Below are positions 52,224 through 60,696 of a DNA stretch of 64,000 nt, piece by piece. Every line of letters starts with the position of its first letter. Positions within the stretch are counted from its first letter, which is position 1. The stretch is from Secundilactobacillus odoratitofui DSM 19909 = JCM 15043 (GTDB taxonomy: Bacteria > Bacillota > Bacilli > Lactobacillales > Lactobacillaceae), in the NCBI RefSeq assembly GCF_001434895.1, contig NZ_AZEE01000028.1:248502-312501 (forward strand), read 5' to 3'. A program made the position numbers and the translations under genes. Under the pieces are notes generated by a model. That model had not been told where the DNA came from. It searched no databases and saw only the letters and a list, made by a program, of their open reading frames with translations.

Positions 52224-52246
52224 ATCAAATACTTTGATGTTTGAAA
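52224..52246 (+). promoter_or_regulatory. Palindrome at the fab transcription start, possible FabT operator
   Basis: ATCAAA-TAC-TTTGAT (52224-52238) is a perfect inverted repeat at the predicted +1. It runs into TTTGATGTTTGAAA (52233-52246), a looser FabT-type match. Confidence 0.5.
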
Positions 52247-52274
52247 TAGTTTTGAAGGAGGTGCTTGCTGTCAC

Positions 52275-52718
52275 ATGCTATTAACTTCTCAAGAGATTCA
52301 AAAGCTAATTCCCAACCGCTTTCCGATTTTTTACATGGATGGTGTGACTGAATTAGTTGCTGGTGAATCCATCACGGCCATAAAAAACGTTACGGCTGAT
52401 GAAAGTTTTGTCAACGGATATCGACCAGGAGAATATGTAATGCCATCAGCACTAATTGTCGAATCATTAGCGCAGGCTGCATCCATTTTAATCCTGAAGT
52501 CACCAGCCTTCGCACATAAAACCGCGTATTTAGGTGGTATCTCAAAAGCCGAGTTTTTAAAAGATGTTCACGCATCTGATCAACTCCAGCTGAAAGTTCA
52601 AATGAAAAAGCAACGCGATAACATGGGTGTCGTTTCCTGTGAGGCTGTGGTGAAAGACGAAACCGTTTTAACCGCTGAGCTGATGTTTATTGTGTCGCCT
52701 GAAGCGGAGGCAGATTGA
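52275..52718 (+). CDS. FabZ-like hot-dog protein lacking the catalytic histidine
   Basis: 147 residues, clearly homologous to 3-hydroxyacyl-ACP dehydratase FabZ (IPNRFPIFYMDGVTEL, then VMPSALIVESLAQAAS). The [11 protein letters not shown] segment has become GYRPGEYVMPS: the catalytic His is Y49, while E63 is kept. The intact paralogue lies later in the operon (58868). This copy may be inactive, structural, or use a different chemistry such as isomerisation. AAGGAGG lies 12 bases before ATG 52275, slightly far. First gene of the fab operon. Confidence 0.88.
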   Translation: MLLTSQEIQKLIPNRFPIFYMDGVTELVAGESITAIKNVTADESFVNGYRPGEYVMPSALIVESLAQAASILILKSPAFAHKTAYLGGISKAEFLKDVHASDQLQLKVQMKKQRDNMGVVSCEAVVKDETVLTAELMFIVSPEAEAD

Positions 52719-52743
52719 CGAACAGGTATGCCACTGCTATTAT
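52715..52743 (+). promoter_or_regulatory. Internal promoter upstream of fabT
   Basis: TTGACG (52715-52720), 17 bases, TATTAT (52738-52743). It begins at the stop codon of the first FabZ-like gene. Confidence 0.68.
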
Positions 52744-52759
52744 TTTGATATTGGAACTA

Positions 52760-52772
52760 TTTGATAATCGAA
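52760..52772 (+). promoter_or_regulatory. FabT-like operator 2
   Basis: TTTGATAATCGAA sits about 10 bases past the predicted start of the internal promoter. A partial copy TTTGATATTGGAA precedes it at 52744. Placement suggests FabT autorepression. Confidence 0.65.
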
Positions 52773-52787
52773 GTAGGTGGTGAGTAC

Positions 52788-53246
52788 ATGGACTTTACAA
52801 CGGCAAGACGGCTTAATCAATTATTGACATCAGTTTATGGTGATATTTTGCGGGTTGAAGAATTGGCGCTTCGTAAAAGTCAATTTAAAGATATTTCAAT
52901 CAAGGAAGTTCATGCCATTGATGCAATATCAATGTATGAACATAAGACAACTTCCCAAGTGGCACGCGAATTGCGAATTACACCTGGCACGTTGACGACC
53001 ATGGTGAATCATCTCGTCCGCAAAGACTATGTCATGCGTCTACGAAGTGACGATGATCGCCGTTTCGTTCGCTTAGGTCTTACTCGACGTGGCCGCCTGA
53101 TTTATCGTGCACACGAATCGTTTCATCGTCACATGGTTGAAAGCTTTGCCGGCGATATGAACGATGAACAGCTTCACTTTATCGAAAAAGCCTTATTAAA
53201 TTTACAAGCATTTCTTGAATTTGCTGATCCTACAGCTAAAAAGTGA
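52788..53246 (+). CDS. fabT: MarR-family repressor of fatty acid synthesis FabT
   Basis: 152 residues of the MarR fold: IKEVHAIDAISMYEHKTTSQ, RELRITPGTLTTMVNHLVRKDYV (recognition helix) and the wing RLRSDDDRRFVRLGLT. FabT uses acyl-ACP as corepressor to shut fab genes when long-chain acyl groups accumulate. Its position as the second gene of the fab operon is conserved in Lactobacillales. ATG 52788 follows AGGTGGTGAG; the frame opens upstream at 52761 inside the operator. Confidence 0.94.
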   Translation: MDFTTARRLNQLLTSVYGDILRVEELALRKSQFKDISIKEVHAIDAISMYEHKTTSQVARELRITPGTLTTMVNHLVRKDYVMRLRSDDDRRFVRLGLTRRGRLIYRAHESFHRHMVESFAGDMNDEQLHFIEKALLNLQAFLEFADPTAKK

Positions 53247-53256
53247 GGCCCGACGA

Positions 53257-54234
53257 ATGACGAGTATTAGAATTGTTCAAAGCGCCCACGAAGTTCCGGA
53301 AAAAATCATTCAAAATGATGATTTAACGGCTTATATGGACACTTCTGACGAATGGATTCGGACCCGGACAGGTATTTTACAGCGTCACGTGTCAACTGGA
53401 CAAACCACCGCTGATTTAAGTACCTCGGTTGCCAAAAAAATATTGGCACAGTCTGATTGGCAGGCTGAAGATTTAGATTTCATCATTGTTGCCACGATGT
53501 CGCCAGATTATATGACGCCCGCTACAGCAGCAATCGTTCAGAGTCGCATCGGTGCGAAAAACGCCTTTGCCTTTGATTTGAACGCTGCTTGTTCCGGCTT
53601 TATTTATGGCTTACGAGTTGCTGGTGATTTACTTCACGGCAACTGTCGTAAGGGACTGCTGATTGGTAGTGAAGTCTTATCCAAACTGGTCGATTGGCAC
53701 GAACGATCAACCGCCGTGTTGTTTGGTGATGGCGCTGGTGGTGTTTTGTTAGAACATGCGCCAGACAGCGATTCCGAATTCATTGCATCTGACTTAAAAA
53801 CAATTGGCGAACTTGGTGATCGGTTAACTGCTGGTTACCAACCAGTTAATTCACCGTTTACCAATGACCCCGCTGATCCGCACAAACGTTATTTTGAAAT
53901 GGACGGTCGTGCGGTCTATAAGTTTGCAACCCATGATGTTCCTGATTCAATTGAACGCGCGTTGAAGCAAGCTCGATTATTAGTTAATGACGTTGACTAT
54001 TTTGTTTTGCACCAAGCTAATCAACGAATCATCAATCAAATTGCCAAACGGTTGGGACAACCCACCGATAAATTTTTATCAAACGTTGCCAACTACGGCA
54101 ATACATCCGCCGCTAGCGTTCCAATGCTACTTGACGAAGCCATCCAAGCAGGTACGATCAAACGTGGTCAAACCATTGCCTTAAGTGGCTTTGGTGGCGG
54201 GTTAACGGTTGGCACACAAATTATTAAATTTTAA
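53257..54234 (+). CDS. fabH: 3-oxoacyl-ACP synthase III
   Basis: 325 residues. It condenses acetyl-CoA with malonyl-ACP to start chains. The catalytic triad is readable: C112 in AACSGF, H252 in LHQANQRI and N282 in NYGNTSAAS. GAGGCCC precedes ATG 53257; the frame opens earlier within fabT. Start unit preference cannot be told from sequence. Confidence 0.97.
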   Translation: MTSIRIVQSAHEVPEKIIQNDDLTAYMDTSDEWIRTRTGILQRHVSTGQTTADLSTSVAKKILAQSDWQAEDLDFIIVATMSPDYMTPATAAIVQSRIGAKNAFAFDLNAACSGFIYGLRVAGDLLHGNCRKGLLIGSEVLSKLVDWHERSTAVLFGDGAGGVLLEHAPDSDSEFIASDLKTIGELGDRLTAGYQPVNSPFTNDPADPHKRYFEMDGRAVYKFATHDVPDSIERALKQARLLVNDVDYFVLHQANQRIINQIAKRLGQPTDKFLSNVANYGNTSAASVPMLLDEAIQAGTIKRGQTIALSGFGGGLTVGTQIIKF

Positions 54235-54263
54235 TTCTATTATTTTAAAGGAGAAACAATATT

Positions 54264-54512
54264 ATGACTAAAGACGAAATTTTTTCAAAGGTACAAGCAA
54301 TTATCGTGGATCAAACTGGTGAAGACGCTGAAAAGGTCACTTTAACGACTAACATCAAGCAAGATTTAGACGCTGATAGTTTAGATATTTTCGAAGTGAT
54401 CAACGAAATTGAAGATGAATTTGACATCAAGATTGAAACCGAAGATGGCATCGAAACGGTTGCTGACTTAGTTGGATTTGTTGAAAAGCAATTAGCTAAG
54501 GAGCAAGGATAA
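54264..54512 (+). CDS. acpP: Acyl carrier protein
   Basis: 82 residues, highly acidic, four-helix ACP. The 4'-phosphopantetheine attachment serine is S39 in [19 protein letters not shown] precedes the ATG. It sits between fabH and fabK and carries the growing acyl chain for all enzymes of the operon. Confidence 0.97.
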   Translation: MTKDEIFSKVQAIIVDQTGEDAEKVTLTTNIKQDLDADSLDIFEVINEIEDEFDIKIETEDGIETVADLVGFVEKQLAKEQG

Positions 54513-54517
54513 TCACC

Positions 54518-55468
54518 ATGCAATTAGATCCATTCATGCAGTCATTGGGACTTAAGTATCCCATTTTCCAAGGTGGAATGGCTTGGGTGGCAGATGGTCG
54601 CCTGGCTGCTGCAGTCTCGAACGCCGGTGGACTAGGTATCATTGGTGCTGGTCACGCTTCAGGTGAAGTGGTGCAACATGAAATTGAAGTGGCTAAATCT
54701 TTGACCGATCGACCATTTGGTGTCAATGTGATGCTACTTTCACCACACGTTCAAGATGTTGTCGACGTTATCTTGCGTGAGCAAAAAAACATTACCGTGG
54801 TGACGACTGGCGCTGGCGATCCATCTCGATATTTACCAGACTTCAAAGCCGCTAATATCAAGGTCATTCCAGTTGTCGGCTCCGTTGCTTTAGCCAAACG
54901 AATGGCCAGAGTTGGTGCTGATGCGGTCGTCGCAGAAGGTATGGAGTCTGGTGGTCATATTGGCAAGCTGACCACCATGGCCTTGGTGCCACAAGTAGTC
55001 GACGCTATTGATATCCCAGTTATTGCTGCTGGTGGAATTGCTGATGGTCGTGGCTTTGCTGCGGCCTTTATGCTAGGGGCGATTGGTGTTCAAATGGGCA
55101 CGCGGTTCTTAGTGGCTACCGAATCAAAAATTCACCCAGATTACAAACAGGCTGTTTTAAAAGCAAAAGATATTGATACTGTCATTACCGGTGAGTATGC
55201 TGGCCATCCAGCTCGTGTGCTTAAAAATCCAATGGCCAAGCGCTTTATGCGACTTGAAAAACAAGAGGCAGCAAAGGCTGAACCTGATTTTAGTGAAGTT
55301 GAACAAATCGGTAATGGTAGCTTACGTGACGCCGTATTAACTGGTGATCCCAAAACAGGCGCATATATGGCCGGTCAAGTTGCCGGTATGGTCAAAACCA
55401 AACAACCAGCAGCCGATATCTTAGCAGATGTTTACACACAAGCAATGCAATTGATGGGTGGGAAATAA
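54518..55468 (+). CDS. fabK: Enoyl-ACP reductase II (FMN-dependent FabK)
   Basis: 316 residues, TIM-barrel flavoprotein of the nitropropane-dioxygenase-like family: FQGGMAWVADGRLAAAVSNAGG, FGVNVMLLSP, then GADAVVAEGMESGGH and IAAGGIADGRGFAAAFMLGA for FMN binding. It performs the final reduction of each elongation cycle. Use of FabK instead of FabI predicts natural tolerance to triclosan-type inhibitors. AAGGAGCAAGG lies before the start. Confidence 0.96.
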   Translation: MQLDPFMQSLGLKYPIFQGGMAWVADGRLAAAVSNAGGLGIIGAGHASGEVVQHEIEVAKSLTDRPFGVNVMLLSPHVQDVVDVILREQKNITVVTTGAGDPSRYLPDFKAANIKVIPVVGSVALAKRMARVGADAVVAEGMESGGHIGKLTTMALVPQVVDAIDIPVIAAGGIADGRGFAAAFMLGAIGVQMGTRFLVATESKIHPDYKQAVLKAKDIDTVITGEYAGHPARVLKNPMAKRFMRLEKQEAAKAEPDFSEVEQIGNGSLRDAVLTGDPKTGAYMAGQVAGMVKTKQPAADILADVYTQAMQLMGGK

Positions 55469-55469
55469 T

Positions 55470-56402
55470 TTGAAAATTGGTTTACTTTTTAGCGGCCAAG
55501 GCGCACAAAAAACGGGGATGGGTCAAACACTTTATACTCAAAACTCAGTGTATCGATCAGTTATCGACCAAGCCAGCGAAACGTTAGAACTTGATCTACC
55601 ACACTTGTATTTCGATGCTGATGCAGAATCAACACTCAATGAGACACAGTATACGCAACCAGCTATTGTGGCAATGAGCTTGGCCATTTTCGAAACCGTT
55701 AAAGCGCAGCTACCAGAAATCGCCGGTGGCATTGGCCTGAGTTTGGGAGAGTATAGTGCGCTCGCGGCCAGTGGCTATTTATCAGTTGATGAAGCGCTTC
55801 GGTTAGTTAAAACACGTGGCGCATTAATGCAACGCGCTAGTGATCTCAAACCCAGCAAGATGGTCGCGGTTATGAATACACCAGTATCGCTTATCGAAGA
55901 GGCCTGTACCGCTGGTTCTTCTGAGGGCACGGTAGCAATTGCCAACATCAACACACCCAAACAAGTTGTGATTGGTGGGGATGTTACGGCCGTTGATGCC
56001 GCCATGGCGTTTCTAACTGCGCACGACGTTTCTAGAACCGTAACGTTGAACGTGAGTGGTGCCTTTCATACACCATTGATGAAGCCCGCCCAAGCTAAAC
56101 TAAATCAAGCCTTAGCAACCGTCAACTGGCAATCGGGACAGTTTCCAGTCATCAGTACGACGACGGGCCAGGCCTTTAAGCCTGAAACGCTGACCACGAC
56201 TTTAACTGATCAGTTGATTTCACCGACCCGTTTCGTGACAGCAATTGAATCGCTCGGTCAACAAGTAGATGCTGTGATTGAATTAGGGCCAGGTAAAACG
56301 TTAATGAGTTTCGCTCGGAAGACGGTTAAGGGCATTGATTATTATCATATTGAAGATATTGACACATTAACCGAAACAATCTCGAAATTAAGGGGTGAAT
56401 AA
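55470..56402 (+). CDS. fabD: Malonyl-CoA:ACP transacylase
   Basis: 310 residues. It transfers malonyl from CoA to ACP. Readable are LLFSGQGAQKTGMG (oxyanion Gln), the nucleophile S91 in GLSLGEYSA (Leu instead of the His of GHSLG, usual in Firmicutes) and H200 in GAFHTPLM. The start chosen is TTG 55470, right after the fabK stop, with GGTGGG upstream; GTG 55458 inside fabK is less likely. Confidence 0.95.
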   Translation: MKIGLLFSGQGAQKTGMGQTLYTQNSVYRSVIDQASETLELDLPHLYFDADAESTLNETQYTQPAIVAMSLAIFETVKAQLPEIAGGIGLSLGEYSALAASGYLSVDEALRLVKTRGALMQRASDLKPSKMVAVMNTPVSLIEEACTAGSSEGTVAIANINTPKQVVIGGDVTAVDAAMAFLTAHDVSRTVTLNVSGAFHTPLMKPAQAKLNQALATVNWQSGQFPVISTTTGQAFKPETLTTTLTDQLISPTRFVTAIESLGQQVDAVIELGPGKTLMSFARKTVKGIDYYHIEDIDTLTETISKLRGE

Positions 56403-56403
56403 C

Positions 56404-57138
56404 TTGGATCTTTCTCAAAAAACCGTTCTTGTAACTGGCAGCACCCAAGGCATTGGGTTAGCTGTTGCTCAAGCATTTGCCAAAAAGGGCGCCACAATCA
56501 TTTTGAACGGTCGTCATGCAGCACCTGCTGATGCGATTGAAAGCATTAAGGCCTTTAACGTTGACTGTTATGATATCTCAGCAGATATTACTGACGAAAA
56601 AGCGGTTGCTGCGTTGATCAGTTCGATTTATGAAGTCACCGATCACTTGGACGTTGTCGTCAATAATGCTGGTATCGTGAAGGATACATTATTAAATCGA
56701 ATGTCTGAGGCCGATTTTAGTGCGGTGGTCAACACAAACCTAACTGGGACTTTCAACGTTATTCACGCTTGCCTGCGACCCATGTACAAACAACGCAGTG
56801 GCGTATTTATCAACATGGCCAGTGTCATTGGGCTTACCGGCAATATCGGTCAGGCAAATTACGCAGCCAGCAAGGCCGGCATTATCGGCTTGACCAAGTC
56901 TGTGGCAAAGGAAGCCGCCATGCGGGGCATTCGTTGTAACGCCATTGCACCTGGCATGATTGATACGGCTATGACACAACAATTAGCTGATAAAGTCAAA
57001 GACGGTATTTTAACTCAAATTCCGTTGAAACGTTTTGGCTCAACCGATGAAGTCGCACAAGCGGCAGTTTTTCTTGCAGAAAATGAGTATATCACTGGTC
57101 AAACCATCACCGTTGATGGTGGCTTGACCATGCAATAA
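56404..57138 (+). CDS. fabG: 3-oxoacyl-ACP reductase
   Basis: 244 residues, short-chain dehydrogenase. NADPH-binding TGSTQGIG, NNAG, then the catalytic serine region NMASVIG and Y153-AASK157. The start is TTG 56404, eight bases after AGGGG; GTG 56395 is an alternative but lies in the ribosome site. It follows fabD by one base. Confidence 0.96.
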   Translation: MDLSQKTVLVTGSTQGIGLAVAQAFAKKGATIILNGRHAAPADAIESIKAFNVDCYDISADITDEKAVAALISSIYEVTDHLDVVVNNAGIVKDTLLNRMSEADFSAVVNTNLTGTFNVIHACLRPMYKQRSGVFINMASVIGLTGNIGQANYAASKAGIIGLTKSVAKEAAMRGIRCNAIAPGMIDTAMTQQLADKVKDGILTQIPLKRFGSTDEVAQAAVFLAENEYITGQTITVDGGLTMQ

Positions 57139-57153
57139 ATAAGGAGCGATTTT

Positions 57154-58386
57154 ATGACTAGAGTTGTCATCACAGGAATGGGCGCCCTCACACCAATTGG
57201 TAATAGCGTTTCTGAATTTCAAACTGGTTTAGCTGCATCAAAAGTCGGTTTTAACCAAATCAGTCACTTTGATGCGACAGAAACTGGCATTACTTTAGCT
57301 GGCGAATTAAGCGACTTTGACCCGTTAAAACGGTTAAGTAAAAAGGACTTGCGTCGAATGGACGCCTTTAGTCAATACGCCATGTATGCGACTGCTGAAG
57401 CTGTAGAACAGGCCGGAATTGACGAAACCAATACCGAACCGGAATCAATGGGTGTCATTTACGGCTCTGGTATCGGTGGGTTAACTACCATTCAAGAACA
57501 AGTGACTAAAATGGTTGAAAAGGGGCCACAGCGGGTTTCACCAATGTTCGTCCCAACTGCCATCTCTAACATGGCGTCAGGTAACATGGCCATTCGCTAC
57601 CACGCCAAAAACATTTGTACAACGATCGTTACGGCGTGTGCCTCTGGTACCAACGCCATTGGTGAGGCCTTTCGTCAAATCAAAGAGGGTCGCGCACAAG
57701 TTATGCTAACCGGTGGCTCTGAAGCTTCGGTTAATGAAATCGGCATTGCCGGTTTTGCTGCCCTATCAACGTTATCAACTGCAACTGATCCAGCAAAAGC
57801 ATCATTACCATTCGATGCCAATCGGCTTGGTTTTGTGATGGGTGAAGGTGCAGGTACTTTGGTCCTTGAATCATTAGAACACGCCCAAGCACGGGGCGCT
57901 AAAATTTTGGGTGAAGTTGTGGGTTACGGTGCGACTTCAGATGCTTATCATATGACCTCGCCAGATCCTGAAGGTACCCAAGCAGCCCGTGCGATGCAAA
58001 ACGCCATTACCGAAGCTGACATCACACCCGCACAGGTCGGTTACGTCAACGCTCATGGTACCGCTACGATGGGCAATGACAGTGCCGAATCACTTGCAAT
58101 CAATAAGGTATTTGGTGCAGACAGTGACGTCTTAGTATCCAGTACCAAATCAATGACTGGCCACTTACTCGGTGCTGCTGGTGCAATTGAAGCTGTCGCA
58201 ACACTTGGTGCACTACAGACCGGTGAATTGCCTGAAAATGTCGGGGTCACTGAACAAGATCCTGCATGTCAGGTTAACCTGGTGAATGCTGAAAACCGTC
58301 ATGCCGATGTTGAGTATGCCATTAGTAATTCATTTGGCTTTGGGGGTCATAACGCCGTCTTGGCATTTAGAAAGTGGGCGGACTAA
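57154..58386 (+). CDS. fabF: 3-oxoacyl-ACP synthase II
   Basis: 410 residues. It elongates acyl-ACP with malonyl-ACP. The Cys-His-His triad is C162 (TACASGTNAIGE), H301 (NAHGTAT) and H337 (TGHLLGAAG). AAGGAGCG precedes ATG 57154. Stop and the accB start overlap (TAATG). Confidence 0.98.
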   Translation: MTRVVITGMGALTPIGNSVSEFQTGLAASKVGFNQISHFDATETGITLAGELSDFDPLKRLSKKDLRRMDAFSQYAMYATAEAVEQAGIDETNTEPESMGVIYGSGIGGLTTIQEQVTKMVEKGPQRVSPMFVPTAISNMASGNMAIRYHAKNICTTIVTACASGTNAIGEAFRQIKEGRAQVMLTGGSEASVNEIGIAGFAALSTLSTATDPAKASLPFDANRLGFVMGEGAGTLVLESLEHAQARGAKILGEVVGYGATSDAYHMTSPDPEGTQAARAMQNAITEADITPAQVGYVNAHGTATMGNDSAESLAINKVFGADSDVLVSSTKSMTGHLLGAAGAIEAVATLGALQTGELPENVGVTEQDPACQVNLVNAENRHADVEYAISNSFGFGGHNAVLAFRKWAD

Positions 58387-58856
58387 TGAATCTGGAAGAT
58401 ATTCAAGCCATTATTAAACAGATTAATCAAAGCGATATTCGCGAGATTGATCTGAATTATCAAGATATTCACTTATACCTGAATAAAAATAAAACCAGTC
58501 GTCCAACTACTGAAGTTACCAATGAAAAAGCAGTAACATCGCAAGCGACACCAGCGCCAGCTTCACCAAAACCAACTGAGAAAGTTGTTGATTTACCCGT
58601 AACAGCGCCTAAATCAGCTGAACAAGCAATCAAAGCACCGTTAGTTGGTGTCATTTATTTACAATCTGCCCCTGACAAACCCGCCTATAAAAAGGTTGGT
58701 GACCACGTCGAAGTCGGAGATGTGGTTTGTGTTATCGAGGCCATGAAAATGATGACTGAAATCAAAAGCAAGGTTGCAGGAACGATTACTGAAATTTTAG
58801 TCGAAAATGAAGAAGTGGTGGAATTTGATCAACCACTCTTTACAGTCGCACAATGA
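58386..58856 (+). CDS. accB: Biotin carboxyl carrier protein of acetyl-CoA carboxylase
   Basis: 156 residues: a helical N-terminal part, a Pro/Ala/Thr-rich linker (about 45-80) and the biotinyl domain. Biotin is attached by BirA to K121 in IEAMKMMTEI. ATG 58386 overlaps the fabF stop by one base; GTG 58374 is an unlikely upstream alternative. The divergent birA gene at 51163-52059 supplies the ligase. Confidence 0.96.
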   Translation: MNLEDIQAIIKQINQSDIREIDLNYQDIHLYLNKNKTSRPTTEVTNEKAVTSQATPAPASPKPTEKVVDLPVTAPKSAEQAIKAPLVGVIYLQSAPDKPAYKKVGDHVEVGDVVCVIEAMKMMTEIKSKVAGTITEILVENEEVVEFDQPLFTVAQ

Positions 58857-58867
58857 GGTGAATGAAT

Positions 58868-59311
58868 TTGTCAGAAGAAACGACGCATCAATTAGATATT
58901 GTTGAAATTCAAAAGATTTTGCCACACCGGTACCCAATGTTACTGATTGATCGGGTTTTAGATTATGTACCCGGTGAAAAAGTGGTTGCCAAGAAAAATG
59001 TTTCAGTTAACGAGGCCTTTTTCCAAGGACATTTTCCTGGCAATCCAGTTATGCCTGGCGTCTTAATTGTAGAAGCAATGGCTCAAGCAGGGGCGATTGC
59101 ACTTTTGACCGTACCAGAATTTAAGGGTAAAACTGCTTACTTTGGCGGTATGAACAAAGTGAAATTCCGTCAAATGGTTAAACCAGGGGATACCTTACGT
59201 TTAGAAGTCACACTAGATAAAATTCGCGGAAATGCCGGTTTGGGTCACGGAGTTGCTTATGTTGATGACCACAAAGTGTGCTCTGGAGACCTAACCTTCA
59301 TGATTGGGTAG
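58868..59311 (+). CDS. fabZ: 3-hydroxyacyl-ACP dehydratase FabZ (intact copy)
   Basis: 147 residues. It dehydrates 3-hydroxyacyl-ACP. The active-site motif is complete: H55 in [12 protein letters not shown] and E69 in [10 protein letters not shown], after [19 protein letters not shown] 58868 lies seven bases after GAGGTG, whereas ATG 58862 is only one or two bases from it, so TTG is preferred. It is the functional counterpart of the His-less copy at 52275. Confidence 0.95.
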   Translation: MSEETTHQLDIVEIQKILPHRYPMLLIDRVLDYVPGEKVVAKKNVSVNEAFFQGHFPGNPVMPGVLIVEAMAQAGAIALLTVPEFKGKTAYFGGMNKVKFRQMVKPGDTLRLEVTLDKIRGNAGLGHGVAYVDDHKVCSGDLTFMIG

Positions 59312-59319
59312 GTGAGAAC

Positions 59320-60696
59320 GTGTTTAAAAAAGTTTTAATTGCAAATCGCGGTGAAATTGCGGTTCGAATTATTCGCGCGCTGCGTGAACTCAATGTAAAA
59401 TCAGTTGCTATCTATTCAACAGCTGATGCTGATGCTCAGTACGTTAAACTCGCTGATGAAGCGATTTGTGTTGGCGGGCCACAACCAGCTGACTCTTATT
59501 TAAACATGCAAAATATCGTTAGTGCCGCTGTTTTAACCGGTGCGGAAGCCATTCATCCAGGCTATGGCTTTTTGTCCGAAAATGCTGATTTTGCAGAGCT
59601 TTGCGAAACCTGTCACATTACGTTTATCGGACCGAAGTTTGAAACAATTGCTTTGATGGGTAATAAGGCCAATGCCCGAATTCAGATGCAGTCCGGCAAT
59701 GTGCCAGTCGTTCCAGGGAGCAACGGTTTTCTTGCAGATGAGGCGGACGCACTGTCGGTAGCTGAATCAGTTGGCTACCCGGTCATGCTTAAGGCTGCTG
59801 CCGGTGGCGGTGGCAAGGGCATTCGGCGGGTGACCTCTGCAAACGAATTAAGTGCTGCCTATCAAGCGGCCACGAAAGAAGCCCAATTATCGTTCGGTGA
59901 CCAACGGATGTACCTTGAAAAAATTGTGTCGCCCGCAAAACACATCGAAGTTCAAGTTTTTGCAGATCAAGTTGGTCATGTTGTTGCCTTTCCTGAACGT
60001 GATTGTTCACTACAACGCAAACAACAAAAGGTCTTGGAATTAAGTCCGTGTCCAATTATGACAAGTGAAGAACGCGCAACTGTTGAACAAATTGCGGTTC
60101 AAGCAGCCAAGACAATTGGTTACCAAAATACAGGCACGATTGAATTCTTGATGGACGAAAACCATCAATTTTATTTCATGGAAATGAATACCCGAATTCA
60201 GGTTGAACACCCGATTACTGAGGCAGTAACTGGCATCGATTTAGTCAAAGAGCAAGTCCGGGTGGCTGCTGGTTTACCATTATCATTCGAACAAGCTGAT
60301 GTTCAAATTCATGGGTTTGCCGTAGAGGCACGGGTAAACGCTGAAGATCCATCGTTGGACTTTATGCCACAAGCGGGGCGGGTGAAACAACTAAAACTAC
60401 CAGGTGGGCCCGGCATCCGTGTCGATAGTGGTATTCACAGCGGCGATTTAATTTCGCCATTCTATGATTCGATGGTGGTCAAACTCATTGCGCACGCTGA
60501 TACTTACGCTGAAGCACTGGCAAAACTATCGGAAGCTTTAACTGAGTTCGAGTTGGACGGGATTGCATCAAGCCAATCTTTCTTATTAGCACTATTGGCG
60601 GATGCAACGGTTCAGGCTGGTACTGCGACCACGAATTATGTGACTGATCAATTTATGCCGAACTTTATGGCACAAGTTACTCAGGAGGTGTCATAA
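59320..60696 (+). CDS. accC: Biotin carboxylase subunit of acetyl-CoA carboxylase
   Basis: 458 residues, ATP-grasp enzyme carboxylating biotin on AccB. FKKVLIANRGEIAVRIIRA at the N-terminus, AIHPGYGFLSENADFAELC, the glycine-rich loop KAAAGGGGKGIR, and EMNTRIQVEHPITE. It starts at GTG 59320 with AGGTGAG upstream; the longer frame (59278) lies inside fabZ. Slightly longer than the 450-residue norm. Confidence 0.97.
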   Translation: MFKKVLIANRGEIAVRIIRALRELNVKSVAIYSTADADAQYVKLADEAICVGGPQPADSYLNMQNIVSAAVLTGAEAIHPGYGFLSENADFAELCETCHITFIGPKFETIALMGNKANARIQMQSGNVPVVPGSNGFLADEADALSVAESVGYPVMLKAAAGGGGKGIRRVTSANELSAAYQAATKEAQLSFGDQRMYLEKIVSPAKHIEVQVFADQVGHVVAFPERDCSLQRKQQKVLELSPCPIMTSEERATVEQIAVQAAKTIGYQNTGTIEFLMDENHQFYFMEMNTRIQVEHPITEAVTGIDLVKEQVRVAAGLPLSFEQADVQIHGFAVEARVNAEDPSLDFMPQAGRVKQLKLPGGPGIRVDSGIHSGDLISPFYDSMVVKLIAHADTYAEALAKLSEALTEFELDGIASSQSFLLALLADATVQAGTATTNYVTDQFMPNFMAQVTQEVS

